A stretch of 11,749 nt of DNA from Bacillota bacterium. Lineage in GTDB: Bacteria > Bacillota > Clostridia > Acetivibrionales > DSM-2933. The notes beneath the pieces were generated by a model. It ran no database searches and had not been told where the DNA came from. It saw only the letters and a program-made list of their open reading frames with translations. Positions 5,808-11,749 of the stretch are shown piece after piece. Numbering within the stretch: position 1 is the first letter of the stretch; every line of letters starts with the position of its first letter. The DNA is taken from contig JAEZNF010000591.1 of the NCBI GenBank assembly GCA_023441845.1, positions 1-11,749 of the forward strand. The letters run 5' to 3'. Position numbers and translations under genes: made by a program.

Positions 5808-7478
5808 TTAGGCCTGGATAGGCAGTGCATTAAGAGCAGTATTCTTCATTCCTACTTCCTCATCGGCCTTTTCACTCCGGTTAAATGCCAGCTCTATTAC
5901 CTCTTTAATATCTTCTACAGGAATAACCTCAATATCCATATCGTTAAAAAGCTCCTGCCAGTTGTCTTTTGGAATCAGAACCTTCTTTATTCCTGCGAGC
6001 TTTGCCGATTCAACCTTTGCAGCAACACCGCCGACAGGCTTTACTTTTCCGCGGATGGATAATTCTCCTGTCATAGCAATATCACTACTTATGGCAATTT
6101 CCTTGATTGCAGAATAAATGGCTGTCGATATTGCAATACCGGCAGATGGACCATCTATCGGAATCCCCCCCGGAAAATTCAGGTGTATGTCATAATCCTT
6201 GCAATCCACATCCATAAATCTTTTAAGTACTGTAATCACATTATCAATTGAGGCTTTCGCCGTACCGGTCCTCCTCAGCTTATGCCCTCTGCCGTCCATC
6301 TCTTCTTCTTCGATAATACCGGTAACTTTGAGTATGCCTTTTCCCGGTGCTGCCTTTATTGCAGATACCTCTATATCTATAACCATACCACTGCTGCCGC
6401 TCACAGCCAGTCCGTTTATACAACCGACAAATTCCCCGGCGCATACCTTCTTTTCAAGTCTTGGACTGTAGTGCCCGAACTCAACAACCCACTCAATGTC
6501 TTTCTTAGTTATAATCCCTCTGCCTTCAACAAGGGCAACTCCGCCTGCAATCTGAATTATATTAACAGCATCACGGCCATTTTGAGCATACTGTGATACA
6601 ATTTTTTCGATTCCTTCCTCCACCCTGAATCCGCCTCTTAAAGCTGCGTTTTTAGCAATCCTGGAAACCTCTTCCGGAAATAGCGGTCTGAAAAACACTT
6701 CTACACATCGCGATCTTATAGCCGGCGGTATATCCTCGGAATGTCTTGTTGTTGCTCCTACCAGCCGAAAGTCCGCAGGAAGGCCCTTTTGAAATATATC
6801 ATGTACATGTGACGGTATGTTGCTGTCTTCAGAGCTGTAGTAAGCGCTTTCCAAAAAGACTCTTCTGTCCTCGAGCACCTTTAAAAGTTTGTTCATCTGT
6901 ATAGGATGCAGTTCTCCGATTTCATCAATGAAAAGTACTCCTCCGTGCGCCTTGGTTACAGCACCGGATTTCGGCTGCGGTACACCCGCAACGCCGTATG
7001 CACCTGCTCCCTGGTATATCGGGTCATGCACCGAGCCAATCAATGGGTCTGCTATTCCCCTCTCATCAAACCTCAATGTAGTCGCATCTATTTCAACAAA
7101 CTTTGCCTCTTTCCTGAATGGGGAAATATCGTTTTTTTTAGCTTCCTCCAGTATGACTCTCGCTGCAGCAGTTTTTCCGACCCCTGGCGGCCCGTATATG
7201 ATGACATGTTGTGGATTGGGACCGCACAAGGCTGCTCTCAATGCTTTTATCCCTTGCTCCTGCCCTACAATATCACTTAAGGAAGCAGGCCTGGTTTTCT
7301 CAGACAGTGGTTCAGTAAGCTTTATTTCCCTGAGCTTTTTAAGTTTATCCAATTCTTTGCGCGATTCCTTCTCAATTGCGCTTTTATTACCCTGCTGAGA
7401 CTTCAACATGTTGAAGAAATACAGTCCTATTATTATGGTGAAGAAAAACTGTATAATAAAAAAAGTGCTTGTTAGCAT
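5808..7478 (-). CDS. lonB: Membrane-anchored ATP-dependent protease LonB
   Basis: 556-residue bacillus/clostridium-type LonB. Order: one hydrophobic N-terminal segment (about 4-23) anchoring it to the membrane, a basic/acidic linker, an AAA+ module with Walker A GPPGVGKT (96-103), Walker B LFIDE (D185, E186), GATTRH (241-246) and RSR arginine finger (255-257), then a Lon serine protease domain with catalytic S445 in DGPSAG and K488 in GGVAAK. It lacks the large N-terminal substrate domain of LonA. In Bacillus the orthologue is forespore-expressed; here control is unknown. The ATG is preceded by GGGGAGGA (7485-7492) at six bases. It follows clpX, but two hairpins and an extended -10 promoter between them suggest a separate transcript. 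No lonA lies downstream. Confidence 0.95.
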   Translation of the reverse strand: MLTSTFFIIQFFFTIIIGLYFFNMLKSQQGNKSAIEKESRKELDKLKKLREIKLTEPLSEKTRPASLSDIVGQEQGIKALRAALCGPNPQHVIIYGPPGVGKTAAARVILEEAKKNDISPFRKEAKFVEIDATTLRFDERGIADPLIGSVHDPIYQGAGAYGVAGVPQPKSGAVTKAHGGVLFIDEIGELHPIQMNKLLKVLEDRRVFLESAYYSSEDSNIPSHVHDIFQKGLPADFRLVGATTRHSEDIPPAIRSRCVEVFFRPLFPEEVSRIAKNAALRGGFRVEEGIEKIVSQYAQNGRDAVNIIQIAGGVALVEGRGIITKKDIEWVVEFGHYSPRLEKKVCAGEFVGCINGLAVSGSSGMVIDIEVSAIKAAPGKGILKVTGIIEEEEMDGRGHKLRRTGTAKASIDNVITVLKRFMDVDCKDYDIHLNFPGGIPIDGPSAGIAISTAIYSAIKEIAISSDIAMTGELSIRGKVKPVGGVAAKVESAKLAGIKKVLIPKDNWQELFNDMDIEVIPVEDIKEVIELAFNRSEKADEEVGMKNTALNALPIQA

Positions 7479-7661
7479 TTGGCATCCTCCCCTTCAAACA
7501 CCAGCCAGCCATGGATATTATGCATGGTGCTTTTTCTCAAATACCCGTTTCATAAAAGACCCATAAACCCATGAGACTTTCCTATCTACCAGGCAATTTG
7601 AAATCCAGTATTATTTGTTCATCCGTTATATTAGTATTTACGATGATGGCTATTTTATCCC

Positions 7662-7670
7662 ATTATACCA
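7662..7670 (-). promoter_or_regulatory. Extended -10 promoter for lonB
   Basis: On the minus strand TGGTATAAT (7670-7662) is an exact extended -10 element (TGnTATAAT). No good -35 hexamer was found at 17 bases. Transcription would start near 7655, immediately after the second hairpin downstream of clpX, giving lonB its own transcript. Confidence 0.55.
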
Positions 7671-7695
7671 ACATGAAATTTTTTGAATAAAATAA

Positions 7696-7724
7696 CCCCA
7701 GATTTCCCTTCGGGAAATTAGGGG
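7696..7724 (-). terminator. Second hairpin between clpX and lonB
   Basis: CCCC (7696-7699) with GGGG (7721-7724) and ATTTCCC (7702-7708) with GGGAAAT (7712-7718) form a stem interrupted by a 2-by-2 internal loop and capped by three bases. On the minus strand it is followed by a T-rich but interrupted tract (TTATTTTATTC). It probably backs up the first terminator. Confidence 0.55.
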
Positions 7725-7763
7725 CAAACAAAAAAGAACTACAATTATTTTGTAGTTCTTTTT
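7725..7763 (-). terminator. Intrinsic terminator of the tig-clpP-clpX operon
   Basis: Fourteen-base arms (7731-7744 and 7750-7763) are perfectly complementary around a 5-base loop, and read on the minus strand the stem runs into TTTTTTGTTT. It lies 31 bases after the clpX stop. The A- and T-rich stem ends make it usable in both directions. Confidence 0.85.
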
Positions 7764-7793
7764 ATAAACAATTTCTTTATTATTGAATCATAT

Positions 7794-9089
7794 TTATGAT
7801 ACCGATTCCCTCTTAATCCTGGACTTTTTTCCCATAGGCTTTTTTATGCTCTTCCTATTTTCGTTTATTACCAGCTCGGGAGAAGTATTATTTTCAACAG
7901 TATCCCTGTTCACTATGCATTTTTCGATGGTTGTAGATGATGGAATATCATACATCACATCAAGCATAGTTTCCTCAAGTATTGCTCTGAGCCCTCTGGC
8001 GCCGGTGTTTCTTGCAATAGCCTTTTCAGCCACAGCCTCAAGCGCATCCTGATTAAACTCAAGAAGCACATCATCCATTTCAAACAGCTTCTGATACTGC
8101 TTTACAAGTGCGTTCTTAGGCTCGGTCAATATCTGCATCAAAGCACTTCTGTCCAGAGAATGAAGAGTGACAATTATTGGCAATCTTCCGACAAATTCGG
8201 GTATAAGACCGAACTTAAGCAAGTCTTGCGGAAGTATGTGCTTTAAGGTAGTACCAAGATCCCTATCCTTGCTGCTTTCTATTTTCGCACCAAAGCCCAT
8301 TGTCTTCTTTCCAATTCTGTTTTGAATAATCTTATCTATACCGTCAAAAGCTCCTCCGCATATGAACAGAATGTTTGTAGTATCAATCTGTATAAACTCC
8401 TGATGCGGATGCTTTCTTCCACCCTGGGGAGGAACCGAGGCTACAGTGCCTTCAAGTATTTTAAGAAGCGCCTGTTGAACACCTTCTCCGCTTACATCCC
8501 TTGTAATGGACGGATTTTCCGATTTCCTTGCAATCTTATCTATCTCGTCAATATAGATGATTCCTTTTTCCGCTTTTTCAATATCGTAGTCGGCTGCCTG
8601 TATGAGCTTCAAGAGAATATTCTCCACATCTTCACCTACATATCCTGCCTCAGTGAGTGAAGTGGCATCTGCAATAGCAAACGGAACATTCAAAATTCTT
8701 GCAAGCGTCTGAGCCAGAAGAGTTTTTCCCGAACCTGTAGGCCCAAGCATCACAATATTACTCTTTTGCAGTTCAATTTCACCGGTCTTTACATCTGAAT
8801 TTATTCTTTTATAGTGGTTGTATACAGCTACAGCAAGAGATTTCTTGGCATCTTCCTGTCCGATAACATACTGGTCCAAAATCTCTCTTATTTCTTTTGG
8901 TTTGGGTATATCGTTAAGTTCCGCATCTACTTTTGTTTCTTCGAATTCCTCTTCAATGATTTCAGAGCATAATTCAATGCACTCGTCACAAATGTAAACA
9001 CCAGGTCCTGCTACCAATCTTTTGACCTGTTCCTGGGTTTTACCGCAGAAGGAGCACTTCAATTGCTTCTTTTCGTCATATCTGGACAT
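7794..9089 (-). CDS. clpX: ATP-dependent Clp protease ATP-binding subunit ClpX
   Basis: 431-residue AAA+ unfoldase that forms a hexamer, unfolds tagged or regulatory proteins and feeds them to ClpP. Motifs: N-terminal zinc-binding domain with C12, C15, C34 and C37; Walker A GPTGSGKT (116-123); pore loop GYVGED (149-154); Walker B YIDEID (D181, E182); RKH loop (225-227); the ClpP-docking tripeptide in the loop reads MGF (264-266) rather than the commoner IGF; sensor II GARGLR (363-368). The C-terminal tail (about 405-431) is basic and ends family-variably. ATG at 9089 is preceded by an AGGTGG ribosome site. It starts 16 bases after clpP ends, so the two are co-transcribed and likely translationally linked, matching their 1:1 partnership. 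A strong terminator follows. Confidence 0.98.
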   Translation of the reverse strand: MSRYDEKKQLKCSFCGKTQEQVKRLVAGPGVYICDECIELCSEIIEEEFEETKVDAELNDIPKPKEIREILDQYVIGQEDAKKSLAVAVYNHYKRINSDVKTGEIELQKSNIVMLGPTGSGKTLLAQTLARILNVPFAIADATSLTEAGYVGEDVENILLKLIQAADYDIEKAEKGIIYIDEIDKIARKSENPSITRDVSGEGVQQALLKILEGTVASVPPQGGRKHPHQEFIQIDTTNILFICGGAFDGIDKIIQNRIGKKTMGFGAKIESSKDRDLGTTLKHILPQDLLKFGLIPEFVGRLPIIVTLHSLDRSALMQILTEPKNALVKQYQKLFEMDDVLLEFNQDALEAVAEKAIARNTGARGLRAILEETMLDVMYDIPSSTTIEKCIVNRDTVENNTSPELVINENRKSIKKPMGKKSRIKRESVS

Positions 9090-9105
9090 CCTACCACCTC
9101 TTTTA

Positions 9106-9687
9106 TTATCTTCTTATCATTACCTCGTCTACTAACCCGTATGCCCTAGCTTCCTCTGCGGACATGAAGAAATCCCTTTCGACATCCCTTTCAATCTTAT
9201 CCAGCGGTTGCCCTGTATTTTCACTTAACATCTTGTTCAACTTTTTCTTGATCTTCAAAAGCCATTCAGTGTGAATCATAATGTCGGTTGCCTGACCACG
9301 GACACCGCCTAAAGGCTGATGTATCATTATTTCGCTGTTGGGCAGCGCAAATCTTTTTCCCTTAGCTCCTGCCGAAAGCAGGAACGCACCCATACTAGCC
9401 GCCAGTCCCACACATATAGTAGAAACATCTGCCTTTACGTGCTGCATTGTATCGTATATCGCAAATCCAGAAGTAACAGATCCTCCGGGGCTATTTATAT
9501 ACAGTTGTATATCCTTATCCGGATCTTCAGCGTCAAGGAATAACATTTGAGCTACTACAAGGCTTGCTGTAACATCATTAACCTCGTCACTAAGCAATAT
9601 AATCCTGTCTTTTAATAATCTGGAATATATATCGTACGATCTTTCACCACGGTTGGTTTGTTCTACAACTATCGGTACCAAACTCAT
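9106..9687 (-). CDS. clpP: ATP-dependent Clp protease proteolytic subunit ClpP
   Basis: 193-residue serine peptidase, the usual length, which assembles as a 14-mer chamber capped by ClpX (or ClpC/ClpA-type ATPases). The catalytic triad is complete: S98 in [10 protein letters not shown]123 in MIHQPLGG and D172 in [17 protein letters not shown] (64-74) forms the oxyanion and substrate strand. A very strong ribosome site (GGAGGAG, 9694-9700) sits six bases before the ATG. It lies between tig (67-base gap, no hairpin) and clpX (16-base gap), giving the tig-clpP-clpX operon. No CtsR operator was recognised nearby. Confidence 0.98.
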   Translation of the reverse strand: MSLVPIVVEQTNRGERSYDIYSRLLKDRIILLSDEVNDVTASLVVAQMLFLDAEDPDKDIQLYINSPGGSVTSGFAIYDTMQHVKADVSTICVGLAASMGAFLLSAGAKGKRFALPNSEIMIHQPLGGVRGQATDIMIHTEWLLKIKKKLNKMLSENTGQPLDKIERDVERDFFMSAEEARAYGLVDEVMIRR

Positions 9688-9754
9688 ATAAATCTCCTCC
9701 TCTTTCTGAAAATTACCTCATTTATTGTTTCCCATTTTATTAATTATTTAAACA

Positions 9755-11041
9755 TTAAGCTATTTTTGCATTTTCAACAAGGAAGTCTACTGTCTTTCCT
9801 ATAACTAAATCTCTTTTAATATATTCTATATCGTCTTCTTTTAAAAGTTTCTTAAATTCTTCTGCGGTTTTCTTGTAATTTTCAGCCATTTTCTCGATTT
9901 GAGCCTCAACATCCTCGTCAGAAGTCACTATATTCTCAACTTTAGAAATTTTCTCAAGAACCAGCTGTACTTTTACATCTTTTTCGGCCCTATCCTTGAA
10001 CTGCTCTCTTATGGAATTTTCATCCATGCCCATCATACCCATGTACTTGTTAATATCTAATCCCTGGTAACGGAGCTTCATGTCAAAATCTCTCAAAAGG
10101 TTTTCTATCTGCTTGCTTGTCATAACCTCAGGGATATCCACCTGAGCATTCTCTACAACCTGGTCTATAACAGCTTCTTCAGTTTCGTGTTTTGCTTTGT
10201 GCTCTGCGTTATCTGTAAGCTTCTTCTTTAAATCGCTCTTATATTCTTCAAGAGTATCAAACTCACTAATATCCTTTGCAAACTCATCGTCTACAACCGG
10301 GAGTTCCTTTACCTTTACTTCGTTTACCTTTACTTTAAAGAGAGCAGGTTTTCCGCTCAATTCTTCACTACCGTAATTTTCAGGGAAAGTCACATTAACA
10401 TCAACTTCACTGCCTGCCTTTGCTCCAATAAGCTGGTCTTCAAAACCCGGTATAAATTGTCCCGAGCCTATAACCAGACTGAAATTTTCACCTTTTCCAC
10501 CTTCAAAGGCAACATCATCTATAAAGCCCTCAAAATCTATAACGGCAGTATCGTCCAATTGTATTTCCCTGTCTTCAACTGAAACCAATCTTGCATTTTT
10601 TTCAACTACTTTTTGAAACTCTTTTTCTACTTCCTCATCTGATACATTAACTTCTATTTTTGAAACTTCAATACCTTTATATTCGCCAAGTTCCACTTCC
10701 GGCTTTACAGTAACTACTGCCGTAAAAATCAAGTTCTCTCCGTTGCCTATCTGCTTGATATCGATTTCCGGCCTGTCAACAGGATTTAGATTATTCTCTT
10801 CGACTGCTTCATCATACGCCTCAGGACATACTATATTAATTGCATCCTCATATAATACCTGCTCGCCGTAATATCTTTCCACCATTTTCCTTGGCGCCTT
10901 ACCTTTTCTGAATCCCGGAATATTAAACCTTCCTGCATTCTTTAAAAAAGCCTTTTGCATTCCCTGCTCAAATTTTTCACTGTCAACTTCAATTTCCAGC
11001 TTAACAACGTTCTTCTCAATATTTTCAACTTTTGCGTTCAT
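9755..11041 (-). CDS. tig: Trigger factor (ribosome-associated chaperone and peptidyl-prolyl isomerase)
   Basis: 428-residue trigger factor, typical size. It binds ribosomal protein uL23 at the exit tunnel and shields nascent chains. Domains: N-terminal ribosome-binding domain (1-110) with the signature GFRKGKAP at 43-50; FKBP-type PPIase domain (about 160-248), including DTAVIDFEGF and IPGFEDQLIGAKAG; C-terminal helical chaperone arms (about 250-428). The start at 11041 (MNAKVENIEK) follows GGAGG by 11 bases; another ATG two codons-plus-one upstream at 11050 is only two bases from the ribosome site, so it is less likely. An in-frame ATG at 11185 has no ribosome site and would add 48 unrelated residues. 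First gene of the tig-clpP-clpX operon, with a promoter at 11260-11289. Confidence 0.97.
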   Translation of the reverse strand: MNAKVENIEKNVVKLEIEVDSEKFEQGMQKAFLKNAGRFNIPGFRKGKAPRKMVERYYGEQVLYEDAINIVCPEAYDEAVEENNLNPVDRPEIDIKQIGNGENLIFTAVVTVKPEVELGEYKGIEVSKIEVNVSDEEVEKEFQKVVEKNARLVSVEDREIQLDDTAVIDFEGFIDDVAFEGGKGENFSLVIGSGQFIPGFEDQLIGAKAGSEVDVNVTFPENYGSEELSGKPALFKVKVNEVKVKELPVVDDEFAKDISEFDTLEEYKSDLKKKLTDNAEHKAKHETEEAVIDQVVENAQVDIPEVMTSKQIENLLRDFDMKLRYQGLDINKYMGMMGMDENSIREQFKDRAEKDVKVQLVLEKISKVENIVTSDEDVEAQIEKMAENYKKTAEEFKKLLKEDDIEYIKRDLVIGKTVDFLVENAKIA

Positions 11042-11259
11042 TGAATACATATCCTCCCATAAGTAAGTTTTACCTTTTATATATAAAAACACATCGCAGT
11101 CCCAAACAGTATCAGCCACAATTAAGCAAACCGCAAATGTATCTCTTGCCTTCTTTAGATTGTTTGCTGTAAATAGCAATTGCATAAATCGCTTTTACTT
11201 AAAAACCATATGCCGGTATTCAGCGCATGCTAAATACGCCATTTAAAAATGGCCATCTT

Positions 11260-11289
11260 ATTATAACATAATAGTCTCACAAATTCCAA
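11260..11289 (-). promoter_or_regulatory. Candidate promoter of the tig-clpP-clpX operon
   Basis: On the minus strand TTGGAA (11289-11284), an 18-base spacer and a perfect TATAAT (11265-11260). Transcription would start near 11253, giving a leader of about 210 bases that opens with a small hairpin (GCCATT and AATGGC, about 11239-11254). No CIRCE or CtsR sequence was found. Confidence 0.55.
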
Positions 11290-11322
11290 CTATAAGGCCT
11301 TAAAAATGCAAATATTTTTTTA

Positions 11323-11749
11323 TTAAATCAAAAGCCTGAATGGATTGAACTTTAAAAAGTCCGCAGATACCAGTTTATAAACTATTCCGTCAATTTCACC
11401 CTCAACTGCATTTTTAAAGCCCTCACCGTGCAAATGGCCATATACACATAATTTTACACCATATTTCTTCATTATTTCCAGAAACTCGGTCGGCTGTTTT
11501 TTTGAATTAAAAGGAGGATAATGCAGCGCAGCTATGATATTGTCGGTATCGTTCGATAAAGCGCTCTTAATGGACAACTCAAGCCTCTGAAGTTCCCTGT
11601 TATAGATCTTCCTATCTTCTGCGTTAAAACCGTCATCACCCGGGCAAATCCATCCTCTTGTACCACATATGGCAGCACTCCCAACTTTTACACTGTTGTT
11701 ATGCATAAAGCTTATTGATGAAAAGCTATTTCCCGTCAGAAAGAGTTCA
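11323..11749 (-). CDS. Calcineurin-like metallophosphoesterase, C-terminal part (gene runs off the window)
   Basis: The C-terminal 141 or so residues of a predicted phosphohydrolase; the frame stays open to the right edge, so the first ATG inside the window (11706) is not the true start. The missing N-terminus would carry the first metal motifs (DxH, GDxxD). The remaining motifs are present: ICGTRGWICPG, the histidine motif ALHYPPF, and YGHLHG, which supplies the last two metal-binding histidines. This is characteristic of a clostridial cytoplasmic phosphohydrolase family; the substrate is unknown. No clear terminator separates it from the tig promoter about 35 bases downstream, so some read-through into tig is possible. 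Confidence 0.85.
   Translation of the reverse strand, partial: ELFLTGNSFSSISFMHNNSVKVGSAAICGTRGWICPGDDGFNAEDRKIYNRELQRLELSIKSALSNDTDNIIAALHYPPFNSKKQPTEFLEIMKKYGVKLCVYGHLHGEGFKNAVEGEIDGIVYKLVSADFLKFNPFRLLI

Larger units (their letters stand above)
7479..7793. other. clpX-lonB spacer: tandem hairpins, promoter and long lonB leader
   Basis: 315 bases without a convincing gene. Nearest clpX are two hairpins (7731-7763 and 7696-7724), then an extended -10 promoter (7662-7670), then about 175 bases of leader before lonB. The leader has a direct repeat of ATGGGT on the minus strand (around 7560-7572) but no strong hairpin and no recognised riboswitch. Confidence 0.65.

Noticed and set aside
6889..7398. 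169-codon open frame on the plus strand
   Set aside because: Antisense shadow of the lonB AAA+ domain; composition reflects the opposite strand.
7537..7572. Possible 11-residue leader peptide in the lonB 5' leader (minus strand)
   Set aside because: The ribosome site is marginal (GGAAAG at four bases) and no attenuator-type structure depends on it; such short frames arise by chance.
11042..11185. In-frame upstream extension of trigger factor by 48 residues
   Set aside because: No ribosome site before the ATG at 11185, the extra residues do not resemble trigger factor, and a GGAGG site sits just upstream of 11041.
11042..11322. CIRCE (HrcA) or CtsR operator upstream of the tig-clpP-clpX operon
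   Set aside because: Neither the TTAGCACTC inverted repeat nor a GGTCAAA-type heptad repeat was found.

Overview
The window looks like chromosomal DNA of a low-GC, Gram-positive, clostridial bacterium. The evidence is the gene order trigger factor-clpP-clpX-lonB, strong GGAGG-type ribosome sites, use of GTG and TTG starts, AT-rich spacers, near-consensus TTGACA/TATAAT promoters, and a bacillus/clostridium-type LonB. A cellulolytic-clostridia relative (Acetivibrio/Ruminiclostridium type) is a reasonable guess, but the sequence alone does not prove it. Nearly everything is ordinary core-genome housekeeping. No insertion sequence, phage gene, CRISPR array, rRNA or tRNA was seen.

Layout, left to right. 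Positions 1-302 hold no convincing gene. A PHP-domain phosphoesterase (303-1151, minus) and a DUF402 protein (1208-1690, minus) form a small operon behind a consensus sigma-A promoter (1748-1776). Divergent from it is a short cysteine-rich protein (1875-2195, plus), followed by a cytoplasmic-looking lytic transglycosylase-fold protein (2300-2947, plus) with a possible sigma-D-type promoter. A 440-base convergent spacer (2948-3387) contains a cluster of DnaA-box-like nonamers and, at the tsaD stop codon, a 16-bp-arm palindrome built from two perfect DnaA boxes facing each other. Then come tsaD (tRNA t6A synthesis; TTG start) and uppP (undecaprenyl-diphosphate phosphatase; GTG start), both minus and probably co-transcribed.

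A 573-base spacer (5235-5807) is unusually rich in long-range inverted repeats that fold as a three-way junction. This is the best candidate for an undescribed structured RNA or palindromic element. Rightward, all on the minus strand, is the proteostasis block: lonB (own promoter, separated from clpX by two hairpins), clpX, clpP and tig. In transcription order it reads tig-clpP-clpX, terminator, lonB. Trigger factor folds nascent chains, ClpXP and membrane-anchored LonB degrade failed or regulatory proteins. At the right edge is the C-terminal part of a calcineurin-like metallophosphoesterase.

The two regions most worth a second look are the DnaA-box-rich convergent spacer and the structured spacer between lonB and uppP. 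Neither could be matched to a named family without a search.
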